Source: an uncultured Alphaproteobacteria bacterium (GTDB lineage Bacteria; Pseudomonadota; Alphaproteobacteria; UBA11222). Taken from it: DNA of 64,000 nt. The stretch lies in assembly GCA_947258435.1 (NCBI GenBank), contig CAMYID010000008.1, positions 1 to 64,000 on the forward strand, given 5' to 3'. Shown here piece after piece: positions 7,510 through 16,906 of the stretch; within the stretch, counting starts at the first letter, position 1; every line of letters begins with the position of its first letter. Below the pieces are notes generated by a model, which was not told the DNA's origin, ran no database searches, and saw nothing but the letters and a program-made list of their open reading frames with translations. The translations under genes and the position numbers were made by a program.

Positions 7510-10452
7510 ATGCGTTTTCCCTTTTTAGCAGCGATAACCGACCGACAGAAGCTACCAGCACCATTTGACCAGGCCCAGGCGGCAGACCGGCTTGCCGAAT
7601 GGGTTTCGCTGACCCAGTCACACCATGACGGGGTCTTTGATGCGCTTAACGCGGATCCGACCGCCCGGGACCTGCTGACATGCCTGTTCGGCACCAGCCC
7701 GTTTCTGACCCGGCTGCTGCTACGCCGCCCCGAACATTATCTCGAAATCGCCAAAGACGGCCCCGATACAGTGATGCGACAGATTGCAACATTGTTGCGC
7801 AACACTGTATCGGCGGGCGTTGAGGAAGCCGGTTTGGCAAAAACCCTCCGAAATCTGCGGGCGCAGGCGGCATTGACGGTCGCCATCGCGGATATTTCGG
7901 GCTACTGGACGTTGCAACAGGTGACACAGGCCCTGTCCGATTTCGCGCAGCAGACATTGCAATGTGCAATCGACTGCCTGCTACTCATGGCGACAGCCGA
8001 TGGCGACATCAAAATCGCTGACGCCACAAGACCGTCGGATAGTTGCGGCTATGTGCTGCTGGGCATGGGCAAACTGGGGGCGGGCGAGCTCAACTATTCA
8101 AGCGATGTCGACCTGATCGCACTTTACGATCCGGACAGATGCGCCTATTCGGGCAAGCGTAACCTGCGCGATTTCCAGATCCGCTTCACCCAGAAACTGG
8201 TGAAGCTGCTGCAGGACTTCACCGAAGACGGCTATGTTTTCAGAACCGATCTCAGGCTGCGCCCCGATCCCGCCGCGACCCCCATCGCACTGACGGTCGA
8301 GGCGGCTGAAACCTATTATGAAAGCGTCGGCAAGGGCTGGGAGCGCGCGGCCATGATCAAGGCACGGCCCATTGCCGGCGATATCGCCGCGGGGCAGGAT
8401 TTTTTGCGGCATATACGTCCCTTCATCTGGCGCAAGAGCCTGGATTTTGCAGCAATCCATGACGTCAACAACATGATCGGGCTTATTCATTCCCATCACG
8501 GACATGATGCCATTCGAGTTGCGGGTTATAATGTGAAGCTGGGTATCGGCGGCATCCGTGAGATCGAGTTTCTGGTGCAAACACATCAACTGATCGCGGG
8601 CGGGCGGGAACGGCAACTGCAGACCCCCGGCACGCTGGCCCTGCTTGAGGTGCTGGAAACCCTGGGCAGATTGCCCGGGGAGGCGAAAGCAGGATTATCT
8701 GACGCCTATATATTCCTGCGCACGGTCGAACATCGGCTGCAAATGCTGAATGACGAACAAACGCACAGCCTGCCTGAAGATGCGCCCGGACTTGCGCGGA
8801 TTGCCGCCTTTATGGGCATGCCCGATGACAAAGTTTTCGAGACGACATTACGCCACCATCTGGATTTTGTCGCACGGCAATTTCGCACCCTGATGGCAAC
8901 CGGCCTTGTCCAGCCATCCGATGATGGCGACACGCGCATTCCGCTTGGCACCACGGTCCCGACGGCGGAGACGTTGCGCAATTATGATTTCGCCGAACCG
9001 GGTCAGGCCCTTGAGATTCTGGCGCGCTGGCGAGCCTATCGCTACCGTGCCTTCCAGACACGCCGCGCTCAGGCGCTGCTCGATCATCTGACACCGCAGA
9101 TTCTGGAGGCGCTCGGGGCAACCGCTGACCCTGACGGCGCGCTCAGGCGGGTCGACAGCTTCCTGGCCCTGCTGCCTGCGGGCATTCAGGTTCTGTCACT
9201 TTTCAACGCCAATCCCTGGCTGCTTGAAACCCTGGCCGAGATCATGGGAACAGCTCCGACGCTGGCCGAAACCCTGGCACGCAATCCGCTGTTGCTTGAC
9301 GCCATGCTGTCACCCGGTTTCATGCAGGAATTTCCCCAGAAACCGGCACTTGCGGCAGATCTTGCGCGCGCGCTTGAACCGGCCGCAGACCTTGAAGAGG
9401 TCCTGAATCTTTCGCGCCGATGGGCGAATGACCGGAAATTTCAGGTCGGCGTGCAACTGTTATGCGGTCTGATAGACGGGGAAGATACCGGAACCGCGCT
9501 CAGCGACATCGCCGATACTTTATTGACGGCCATGCTGCCGCGCGTCACCGCCGATTTCGCACACCGGCACGGCGAGGTTCCCGATGGCGGCATGGCCGTC
9601 GTCGCGATGGGCAAGCTGGGCGGTTGCGAACTGACATTCTCATCCGACCTTGACCTGGTCTTTATCTATAATGGCAGCGAACCATCGGACGGCCCCAAAT
9701 CCCTAACCGCTGGCCATTATTTCGCGCGTCTGGCGCAGCGCTACATCAATGCGCTCACCGCGCTGACCGAAGAAGGCCAGCTCTATGAAATCGACATGCG
9801 GCTGCGCCCATCCGGAAGACAGGGCCCCATCGCGGTTTCCCTTCAGGGCTTTACCGATTATCAGCAGGATCAGGCGGCCAGCTGGGAACATCTGGCCTGG
9901 ACCCGTGCGCGCGTGATTACCGCATCTGATGAACTCGGTCAGCAGATTACAGCCGCTTTGCAGAAAATCATGGCCCGGCCCCGCGACGGGGCCCTGCTGA
10001 CAAGGGAAATTGCGCAGATGCGCGAACGGGTCGACAAGGAATTCGGCACCGCCAATCCCTGGAACTTCAAATATGCCCGCGGCGGCATGATGGATATCGA
10101 GTTTGTCGCACAGTTTCTGGTTTTGCGGGAATCGCATCGCCACCCCTCACTGGTCGGTGGCAACACGGTTGCGACATTGCGGCAATTGCGGTCAGCCTGC
10201 GTGCTTGAACCGCAGGATGCAGACACCCTGATTGCCGCAATCACCCTGCAACGGGACGCGCAGCAGATTGTACGGCTCTGCCTGAATCTCACTCTGGACG
10301 CTGCACGCGCGCCCGCTGCCCTGCGCCGGCTGCTTGCCAAGCAAACCGGGCAAACCGACTTTGCCGCCCTGTGTGCGCATCTGACCGCCATTCAGGCGGA
10401 GGCCGCGGCAATCTACCGTAAAATACTGCCCTTTGCCGATGATGCGGGCTGA
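7510..10452 (+). CDS. glnE: Bifunctional glutamine synthetase adenylyltransferase/adenylyl-removing enzyme
   Basis: GlnE adds AMP to, or removes it from, glutamine synthetase, setting its activity by nitrogen state through PII. The 980-residue protein has two nucleotidyltransferase halves, each with the signature: LLGMGKLGAGELNYSSDVDL (deadenylylase half) and VVAMGKLGGCELTFSSDLDL (adenylyltransferase half). Each is followed by its GlnD-PII-type helical domain, and KYARGGMMDIEF marks the second. Full-length for the alphaproteobacterial form. Start 7510 is the first in-frame ATG after the divergent promoter region. The peroxiredoxin gene follows 112 bp downstream. Confidence 0.96.
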   Translation: MRFPFLAAITDRQKLPAPFDQAQAADRLAEWVSLTQSHHDGVFDALNADPTARDLLTCLFGTSPFLTRLLLRRPEHYLEIAKDGPDTVMRQIATLLRNTVSAGVEEAGLAKTLRNLRAQAALTVAIADISGYWTLQQVTQALSDFAQQTLQCAIDCLLLMATADGDIKIADATRPSDSCGYVLLGMGKLGAGELNYSSDVDLIALYDPDRCAYSGKRNLRDFQIRFTQKLVKLLQDFTEDGYVFRTDLRLRPDPAATPIALTVEAAETYYESVGKGWERAAMIKARPIAGDIAAGQDFLRHIRPFIWRKSLDFAAIHDVNNMIGLIHSHHGHDAIRVAGYNVKLGIGGIREIEFLVQTHQLIAGGRERQLQTPGTLALLEVLETLGRLPGEAKAGLSDAYIFLRTVEHRLQMLNDEQTHSLPEDAPGLARIAAFMGMPDDKVFETTLRHHLDFVARQFRTLMATGLVQPSDDGDTRIPLGTTVPTAETLRNYDFAEPGQALEILARWRAYRYRAFQTRRAQALLDHLTPQILEALGATADPDGALRRVDSFLALLPAGIQVLSLFNANPWLLETLAEIMGTAPTLAETLARNPLLLDAMLSPGFMQEFPQKPALAADLARALEPAADLEEVLNLSRRWANDRKFQVGVQLLCGLIDGEDTGTALSDIADTLLTAMLPRVTADFAHRHGEVPDGGMAVVAMGKLGGCELTFSSDLDLVFIYNGSEPSDGPKSLTAGHYFARLAQRYINALTALTEEGQLYEIDMRLRPSGRQGPIAVSLQGFTDYQQDQAASWEHLAWTRARVITASDELGQQITAALQKIMARPRDGALLTREIAQMRERVDKEFGTANPWNFKYARGGMMDIEFVAQFLVLRESHRHPSLVGGNTVATLRQLRSACVLEPQDADTLIAAITLQRDAQQIVRLCLNLTLDAARAPAALRRLLAKQTGQTDFAALCAHLTAIQAEAAAIYRKILPFADDAG

Positions 10453-10564
10453 TGGGGACATATCGACGACAAAGCCGCGTTACAGGGTTTTATCTGCGTG
10501 AGAATCCTGCATAATCGGACCGCGCAAACAAGCTTAACGATATCGGATTGCAGGGGACTTTTTC

Positions 10565-11026
10565 ATGTTGGCAGAAGGCGAGCTGGCACCGGATTTCAGC
10601 CTGGATACAGATGGCGGCGGCAGCGTGTGTCTGTCGGATCTGCGCGGCAAGAATGTGGTCGTTTACTTTTATCCGAAAGACAGCACACCGGGCTGCACCA
10701 AGGAAGCGATCGCCTTTACGGAACTGAAGGAACAGTTCAGCGCGGCCAACACTGAAATTATCGGCGTGTCGAAAGACAGCGTGAAACGGCACGACAACTT
10801 CAAGGAAAAATACGACCTGCAGGTGACGCTTGCTTCGGACGAAGAAGGCAAGATGGTCGAAAGTTATGGCGTGTGGGTGCTGAAGAAGAATTATGGCCGC
10901 GAATATATGGGGATCGAACGTGCCACCTTCCTGATCGATACAAAGGGTGTCATTCAGAAGATTTGGCGCAAAGTCAAAGTCAAGGAGCATGCGGAGGCTG
11001 TTTTGGCCGCTGCTCAGGCACTCTGA
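10565..11026 (+). CDS. bcp: Bcp/PrxQ-type thioredoxin-dependent peroxiredoxin
   Basis: A 153-residue thiol peroxidase that reduces hydrogen peroxide and organic hydroperoxides. The motif YPKDSTPGCTKEAIAF carries the peroxidatic cysteine at about residue 44. The position five residues on, where many Bcp proteins have a resolving cysteine (PGCTxEAC), is isoleucine here, so this is a one-Cys-like member. LASDEEGKMVESYGVW and the late RATFLIDTKGVIQ strand fit the family. A GGGGAC stretch precedes the ATG. It has probably its own transcript, as gaps on both sides exceed 100 bp. Confidence 0.92.
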   Translation: MLAEGELAPDFSLDTDGGGSVCLSDLRGKNVVVYFYPKDSTPGCTKEAIAFTELKEQFSAANTEIIGVSKDSVKRHDNFKEKYDLQVTLASDEEGKMVESYGVWVLKKNYGREYMGIERATFLIDTKGVIQKIWRKVKVKEHAEAVLAAAQAL

Positions 11027-11067
11027 ACGCGCCTGAGCAAACACATTCCCGATGCTGGCGGCACTTA

Positions 11068-11095
11068 TTGATCGACGGCGGGAAAGGGTTATAAA
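11068..11095 (+). promoter_or_regulatory. Candidate sigma-70 promoter for the M23-bactofilin operon
   Basis: TTGATC (11068-11073) and TATAAA (11090-11095) are separated by 16 bp, about 200 bp upstream of the M23 gene. A 7-bp GC-rich hairpin (ACCGGTC/GACCGGT, 11235-11254) followed by AATTTGATTTTT lies between this promoter and the gene, so transcription may be attenuated. Both are read by eye and are tentative. Confidence 0.35.
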
Positions 11096-11293
11096 TAGGG
11101 GCGGCAAAAGGGCATATGCGGTTCAGAATTTCTTTGCACTTGCCGCTTAGAATTATGCTTTGCAGGCAGCGGTTGACAGCCCTGCCTCATACCGGCACCG
11201 CACTGATAAACAGGTGCGCGGCCAACATAAAAACACCGGTCCCGGAAGACCGGTAATTTGATTTTTAGTGCGGGATAAAGGTCAAAGCCACCG

Positions 11294-12493
11294 ATGTGGT
11301 CATATATAACGCAACATTTTGCCAAGGTCTGGAATCAGCTATTTCCCGAGCGGCAGCTTTATTTACGCAGTCGCGGAGAAGTGCGTTACATCAATCTGCC
11401 CCCCTTTTTGCAATGCGGGGTCAGTTTTGTCCTGTTTGCCGCAATTGTCTGGGGCGTCATCAGCACCGTCAGTTTTGTGCTGGAGGACCGTATTCGCGCC
11501 GCACGTGATCGCGAAATTGCCGAAGTCCGCCAGGCCTATACTCAACTGACAACGGAAGTTGCACAGATCCAGCAGCGCTTTCTGACAACAACGCTTGAGC
11601 TTGAGAGCAAGCAGCGAACCCTTGAACAATTCGCGCAGCAGGAACAAGCCCTGCGCGACCCGCTTTCCTCGGCAAACAGGCTTACGGCACTGACCCCGAA
11701 TGCTGATGGGGCGGAAGGCGCGCGGCAACTGCTTCGCTGGGAAGCACCCGAAAGCGACGAGGACAGCCCGACAACCGCCTTTTCCGTGTTCGGCGTCAAA
11801 GTCGCTGCGCTGGAAAACAGGTTAAGCCAGTTGGACGGCGCGCAATCCGAACTGATCACACTCTTCTCTCAGGAGACCGAGACTGCAATTGGTGAGCTTG
11901 AAACACTGATCGGGCAGACAGGTGTTGACGTTGAACAGCTCGTCACTGCCCTGCAGGACAATAGCGCGTCGATCGGCGGGCCGCTGATCCTGCTTGAGCC
12001 GCAAATCGATGCGGCTGCCACAGAGGCGCTGAACAATCTGACTGAACGCGTGGCCCGGCTGACAATCCTGCGCGATGCACTTTTCCGTCTACCCCTCGTT
12101 GAGCCGACAGAAAATTACTATATTTCAAGCCGTTATGGCTATCGTCAGGATCCGCTCACCAAGCTTCGTGCGTTCCATAGCGGGCTTGATCTTGTGGCAC
12201 CGCTCGGCACGCCGGTCTATGCAAGCGCTGCCGGAACCGTGATTTCCGCACGGCGTAACGGTCCCTATGGTAACATGGTTGAAATCGACCATGGCCATGG
12301 TATCCGGAGCCGTTACGGGCATCTGCACCGGATTGAGGTGGAGGAAGGACAGCAGGTCGCCTCCCGCGACCCTATTGGTCGTGTTGGCAATACCGGGCGG
12401 AGCACCGGACCGCATCTGCATTTCGAAGTCTGGTTTAACGACAAAGCACATAATCCGCACAAATTTTTGAAAGCAGGAAAGCGTGTTTTCTAG
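11294..12493 (+). CDS. Membrane-anchored M23 (LytM) family peptidoglycan endopeptidase
   Basis: A 399-residue cell-wall peptidase. The N-terminal region has a transmembrane segment at about residues 40-62 (VSFVLFAAIVWGVISTVSFV). A long alpha-helical, coiled-coil-like linker (about 70-270, rich in Q, E and L) leads to the C-terminal LytM domain. Zinc ligands are visible: HSGLDL (H295, D299) and HLHF (H374, H376), with the GTP..A.GTV strand between. The product probably cleaves peptide cross-links from the periplasmic side. It overlaps the bactofilin gene by 11 bp, a pairing known from other bacteria where the bactofilin scaffold localises the M23 enzyme. Confidence 0.92.
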   Translation: MWSYITQHFAKVWNQLFPERQLYLRSRGEVRYINLPPFLQCGVSFVLFAAIVWGVISTVSFVLEDRIRAARDREIAEVRQAYTQLTTEVAQIQQRFLTTTLELESKQRTLEQFAQQEQALRDPLSSANRLTALTPNADGAEGARQLLRWEAPESDEDSPTTAFSVFGVKVAALENRLSQLDGAQSELITLFSQETETAIGELETLIGQTGVDVEQLVTALQDNSASIGGPLILLEPQIDAAATEALNNLTERVARLTILRDALFRLPLVEPTENYYISSRYGYRQDPLTKLRAFHSGLDLVAPLGTPVYASAAGTVISARRNGPYGNMVEIDHGHGIRSRYGHLHRIEVEEGQQVASRDPIGRVGNTGRSTGPHLHFEVWFNDKAHNPHKFLKAGKRVF

Positions 12494-12956
12494 CGACAAA
12501 ACCGATCAGCAAACAAATGGCCGAACCGGCAGCAGCGGGCGTGAACGCCGCAAGGGCAACAGTCCGGCCTCGCTGATCGGACCGGATCTGACAATCAATG
12601 GCGAGCTGATCACCCCCGGCGATCTGCAGATCGACGGCACCGTCATCGGCAATATCCAGTGCAGCAATCTGACAGTTGGCAGTTCCGCCACCGTCAATGG
12701 CGACACGAAAGCGCGCGATGTGCTGCTCTGCGGCAGTTTGACCGGCAATATTCACGCCGCCACCGTCACCTTGACCAAGACAGCGAAAATCGATGGCGAT
12801 ATTCATCATGAAACCATCGCGATCGAAGCCGGCGCTATGCTGAATGGCCGGCTTGTCAGCCTGAAAAACGGCGACAGAGAGGCGATGACAGTGGCGGGCA
12901 GCCCCTCGAATGCACCGATCGGCCTGCGCGGCACCCCCTTGTCGGAAGCTGACTGA
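12483..12956 (+). CDS. Bactofilin (polymerising cytoskeletal protein)
   Basis: A 157-residue bactofilin. After a basic, disordered N-terminus the right-handed beta-helix core (DUF583) spans about residues 36-125 with its repeating pattern: GPDLTINGEL, GDLQIDGTVIGNI, NLTVGSSATVNGD, GSLTGNIHAATVTLT, AKIDGDIHHETIAIEAGAML. Bactofilins self-assemble into filaments at the membrane and direct local wall synthesis or shape. Its start sits inside the end of the M23 gene, which suggests translational coupling and a joint wall-remodelling module. Confidence 0.94.
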   Translation: MFSSDKTDQQTNGRTGSSGRERRKGNSPASLIGPDLTINGELITPGDLQIDGTVIGNIQCSNLTVGSSATVNGDTKARDVLLCGSLTGNIHAATVTLTKTAKIDGDIHHETIAIEAGAMLNGRLVSLKNGDREAMTVAGSPSNAPIGLRGTPLSEAD

Positions 12957-13050
12957 GCGCATTAACCGCAACTTTGATGTCAGTTGCACCATAAATGGCC
13001 GCGCGCCGGGCGCGACTTCGCTCCGACCCGGGCCCCACGGCCACCCTGAG

Positions 13051-14179
13051 CTAATTCAGATCCTCGACGGTTTCCTGCGCGCCATGCACCCTTGCCGCAA
13101 GTGCGGCTGACATGAACCCGTCCAGATCGCCATCCAGAATCGCGGACGGGTTACCGCTTTCAACGCCGGTCCGCAAATCCTTGACCATCTGATAGGGCTG
13201 CAGCACATAAGAACGGATCTGGTGGCCCCAGCCGATATCAGTCTTTGCGTCCGCCTGCGCCTGCGCCTCTGCCTCCCGCTTTTGCATTTCGACTTCATAT
13301 AGACGCGCGCGCAGCATTTTCCAGGCATTGGCCCGGTTCTTATGCTGTGAGCGTTCATTCTGACACTGCACGACAATGCCGGTCGGGATATGAGTCAGCC
13401 GCACCGCACTATCGGTCTTGTTAATGTGCTGCCCGCCCGCGCCGCTGGCCCGGTAGGTATCGACCCGGACATCCTTATCTTCAATTTCGATATCAATCCG
13501 GTCATCAACTTCAGGATAAACCCCGACACTGGCAAAACTTGTATGCCTTCGGGCATTGGAATCGAAAGGCGAGATCCGGACAAGGCGGTGCACACCGGAT
13601 TCGGTCTTCATCCAGCCATAGGCACTTTCGCCCTTGACGTGAACAGTCGCCGATTTGATGCCCGCCTCTTCTCCCTCGCTCAGCTCGACGATTTCCGTGC
13701 GGTAGCCATGCTGATCCGCCCAGCGCAGATACATCCGCAGCAGCATATTCGCCCAATCCTGACTTTCAGTACCGCCCGCCCCCGCATGGACTTCGAGATA
13801 GGCATTGTTGGGATCGGCCTCACCGGACAGCAATGTCTCCACCTCACGCGCAGCAGCCGCCGCCTGCAACGCCCTCAGCGCCTGCTCCGCTTCCGCGACA
13901 ACCTCGGCATCTTCTTCCGCCTCGCCCAGGGCAATAAGCTCGAGATTATCGTCAAGCTCGCTTTGCAGCGCGATGAAACCGTTAATCGATTGCTCAAGCC
14001 GTGTCCGCTCACGCATCAGGCTTTGCGCCGCATCCGGATCATCCCACAGGGCGGGATCCTCAGCCTGCGCATTCAATTCTTCCAGTCTTAGATTTGCGCT
14101 ATCCCAGTCAAAGATGCCTCCTCAGCAGTTCCAGCGACTGCTTGATTTCTTCGACCAACATTTGGGTTTCAGCCTGCAT
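13051..14179 (-). CDS. prfB: Peptide chain release factor 2, with programmed +1 frameshift
   Basis: RF2 reads UGA and UAA stop codons and triggers peptide release. Translation starts at the ATG at 14179 ([20 protein letters not shown]), reaches an in-frame TGA as codon 24 (14110-14108), and must shift +1 there. The product is join(14179..14111, 14109..13051) on the minus strand, 375 residues. SPF (203-205), the UGA-reading tripeptide, and GGQ (248-250), the catalytic motif, are both present, and the second half matches RF2 throughout. Starting at the later ATG (14076) would lose part of the helical domain. The penicillin-binding protein gene lies 38 bp upstream on the same strand. Confidence 0.95.
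14107..14122 (-). promoter_or_regulatory. Programmed +1 ribosomal frameshift site of prfB
   Basis: On the minus strand the site reads AGGAGG CAT CTT TGA C. This is the RF2 autoregulatory signal: a Shine-Dalgarno-like AGGAGG three bases before the slippery CTT, followed by the TGA stop and C (a weak termination context). When RF2 is scarce the ribosome slips from CTT to TTT and continues GAC TGG GAT. The nucleotide skipped is 14110. Confidence 0.95.
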
Positions 14180-14217
14180 TTATCTCTCCATCGCCCAAAC
14201 AACAAACCGGTGCGCCG

Positions 14218-16656
14218 TTAATAAAGCCCTCCCGAGCCGACAGCAAGTGCAGACCCCAGATCCTGGAACCGGTCCTGCCCGTCCAGCACGATATTGCCGG
14301 TTGGCACCTGATCATCGCTGCGAAATGCCTCAAGGATGACATTGCTGTCGCCCGGTTTTGCGGCCAGTCCGGTCCGGCTGTCGACGCGCACAAGCCGAAT
14401 GCCGGCGGGTATCCGAAACGGAACCGGCGGCTTGCCCTTCAACGCCTGAGTGAAAAAGTCGCGAAAAATCGGTGCCGCAACCGAAGAGCCGGTTTCCTTC
14501 CTGCCGAGTGTGCGCGGATTGTCAAAGCCGACAAACACCCCCACCACAAGATCGGGGGAGAAACCGATGAACCAGCTATCACGGCTGTCATTGGTTGTGC
14601 CGGTCTTGCCGGCCAGCGGCTTGCCAACCACCGCGATTGACCGGCCGGTGCCGCGCTGAATGACGCCTTCCAGCATGGAAACGAGCTGATAGGCCGTCGC
14701 CGGTTCAATCTTCTGCTCCCGCAAGTCGGGCAGTTCAGGCTGGGGCTGCCCGGCCCATTGCACGATGCAATCGGCGCAAGGCCGGTTATCGTGGCGATAG
14801 ATTGTCTTGCCTCGGCGATCCTGCACCCGGTCGATCAATGTCGGCGTGATCTTTCTGCCGCCATTGACCAGCATCGCATAGGCAGTGGTGAGCTCGAGCA
14901 GCGTGACCTCGCCCGCCCCGAGCGACATGGACAGAATCGGGCGCATGCCGCGCTCAATTCCAAACCGTTTTGCGTAATCAAGCACCTGCGGCATGCCGAT
15001 ATATTGCGCAAGCCGCACGGTCATCAGATTGCGCGATTTTTCGATTCCAAGCCGCAACGTCGAAGGGCCGTAGAATTTACCTGAATAATTGCCGGGCTTC
15101 CAAAGCCCCAGTCCCGCGCCCTGATCAATGACGAAGGGGGCATCGAGAATAAGGCTCGATGGCGTAAAGCCATTCTCAAGGGCCGCCGCATAGACCACCG
15201 GCTTGAAGGCGGAACCGGGCTGGCGCTGCGCCTGGGTCGCGCGGTTGAACTGGCTACGCGCGAAATCATAGCCGCCCTGCATGGCCAGCACCCGGCCGGT
15301 ATGCGGATCCATTGCGACAAGCGCACCATTGACCTCGGGCAGCTGCCGCAGCGACCATACAGGCAGTGACACCCTTGCCGCCGCGTCTTTTTTCTTGCCC
15401 TGCATGGCGACAACCGCGATCACATCCCCCGGCTGCAGACGCTTGCGCGCATCGGTAACGGGCGGGCCAAGCCTGTCGATATCATGGCGCTGCCGCGCCC
15501 ATCGCATATCGTCGACGGGAATGACGCCCTGACGCCCGTCGGCCAGCCCGATAACCGCCTGCGTCTCAGCCACATTCAGCACGACTGCCATTTGCCAGTT
15601 TCCAAGCCCGGCCGGCGGCGGAACTGACTTCAGCCGCTCTGGCCAATCCGTCTCGTCGACATCTATACGCGCAATCAGTCCATGCCAACCATGCCGCCGG
15701 TCATAGGCAAGCAACCCGTCGCGCAAAACACTCGCGGCGATTTGCTGCAATGCCGGGTCAAGCGAGGTACGGACAGACAATCCCCCTTCATAGAGCGCAT
15801 CTTCGCCATATTGCGCTTCGAGTTCACGGCGCACATCCTCGGCGAAATAGTCGGCTGCCACGAAATCATTGCTGCGATGAGGCGCAACCTCCAAAGGCTG
15901 CGCCATTGCAAGCTTTGCATCGAGCGGCGAGACGTAGCCATCATCGCGCATCCGCTCGATAACATAATTCCGCCGCGCCACCGCCTTTTCGTAATTGTGG
16001 ACCGGATGATAGTTATTCGGCGCCTTCGGCAATGCCGCCAGATAGGCCGCCTCGATCAGGGTCAGCTCGGCAAGCGGCTTGTCGAAATAATTCAGCGCGG
16101 CGGCGGCAATGCCATAGGACGCCCGGCCGAAATAAATCTCATTCAGATAAAGTTCCAGTATCTGCGCCTTGCTGAAAGCCCGCTCGATCCGGAAGGCCAG
16201 AATAGCTTCCTTGATCTTGCGGCTCAGCAACACATCGCCCGACAGCAGGAAGTTCTTTGCAACCTGCTGTGTGATGGTCGATGCGCCGACCAGCCGGCGC
16301 CCCTCGGCAACATTGCGCAGATTGGTAACCGCCGCGCGCACCACACCCAGCCCGTCGACGCCGCTATGGTCAAAAAAGTTCTTGTCCTCAGCCGACACAA
16401 AGGCCTGCACGACCCGCATGGGGATCGCCTCGATCGGCACAAACATGCGGTTTTCGCGCGCAAATTCGGTGATTAACTGGCCATCACCCGCATGCACCCG
16501 GGTCATGATGGCAGGTTCGTAATCAGCAAGCTGCGTATAGTCCGGAAGACCGCTCGAATAGCGCCAGAGAATAACCCCAAGCCCGATCGCGCCACAGATG
16601 CCAAGGAACATCAGCAGCCCGAAACTCCACGCAACATAATGGAAGAAGGTTTGCAA
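14218..16656 (-). CDS. mrcA: Class A penicillin-binding protein 1A (glycosyltransferase/transpeptidase)
   Basis: A bifunctional peptidoglycan synthase in the inner membrane. After one transmembrane helix (FGLLMFLGICGAIGLGVILW) comes the GT51 domain with EDKNFFDHSGVD and TITQQVAKNFLLS. A PBP1A-type OB-like insert follows, then the transpeptidase with the serine motif GSAFKP, the SxN motif SRN and KTGTTNDSRD. Length is 812 residues from the TTG at 16656, which has AAGGAG 9 nt upstream. A GTG at 16713 is the other option and adds 19 residues. prfB follows at 38 bp. A 17-bp triplicated repeat lies just upstream. Confidence 0.94.
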   Translation of the reverse strand: MQTFFHYVAWSFGLLMFLGICGAIGLGVILWRYSSGLPDYTQLADYEPAIMTRVHAGDGQLITEFARENRMFVPIEAIPMRVVQAFVSAEDKNFFDHSGVDGLGVVRAAVTNLRNVAEGRRLVGASTITQQVAKNFLLSGDVLLSRKIKEAILAFRIERAFSKAQILELYLNEIYFGRASYGIAAAALNYFDKPLAELTLIEAAYLAALPKAPNNYHPVHNYEKAVARRNYVIERMRDDGYVSPLDAKLAMAQPLEVAPHRSNDFVAADYFAEDVRRELEAQYGEDALYEGGLSVRTSLDPALQQIAASVLRDGLLAYDRRHGWHGLIARIDVDETDWPERLKSVPPPAGLGNWQMAVVLNVAETQAVIGLADGRQGVIPVDDMRWARQRHDIDRLGPPVTDARKRLQPGDVIAVVAMQGKKKDAAARVSLPVWSLRQLPEVNGALVAMDPHTGRVLAMQGGYDFARSQFNRATQAQRQPGSAFKPVVYAAALENGFTPSSLILDAPFVIDQGAGLGLWKPGNYSGKFYGPSTLRLGIEKSRNLMTVRLAQYIGMPQVLDYAKRFGIERGMRPILSMSLGAGEVTLLELTTAYAMLVNGGRKITPTLIDRVQDRRGKTIYRHDNRPCADCIVQWAGQPQPELPDLREQKIEPATAYQLVSMLEGVIQRGTGRSIAVVGKPLAGKTGTTNDSRDSWFIGFSPDLVVGVFVGFDNPRTLGRKETGSSVAAPIFRDFFTQALKGKPPVPFRIPAGIRLVRVDSRTGLAAKPGDSNVILEAFRSDDQVPTGNIVLDGQDRFQDLGSALAVGSGGLY

Positions 16657-16752
16657 CGAACGCCGCTCCTTAAATTGAATAATTTGGGCGCCGGCGGAAA
16701 AACGCTGCCGCACAGCCTGAAAATCGATAATCGCCGTAAACTATTTCACAAT

Positions 16753-16803
16753 ATGATCAGAAGCTTGAGATGATCAGAGGCTTGAGATGATCAGAGGCTT
16801 GAG
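16753..16803. repeat. Three tandem copies of a 17-bp repeat
   Basis: The unit ATGATCAGAGGCTTGAG occurs three times head to tail (16753-16769, 16770-16786, 16787-16803). The first copy differs by one base (AGAAG for AGAGG). It lies between mrcA and the amidase gene, in the region expected to hold the mrcA promoter. No spacers are present, so this is not a CRISPR. Confidence 0.93.
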
Positions 16804-16906
16804 GCTTCGCACCATCCAGCTTAAACAGATAGACTTGAAATAGGGCTGCAAAATGGCGTGGACCCTAGCCCAGCCCTGACCGGCAGATCAAGCCCCGCGC
16901 CACCTG

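Noticed and set aside
15682-16476. A 264-codon plus-strand frame inside mrcA
   Set aside because: Antisense to the conserved glycosyltransferase domain and not protein-like.
16753-16803. CRISPR array
   Set aside because: The three 17-bp units are contiguous with no spacers and no cas genes are near.
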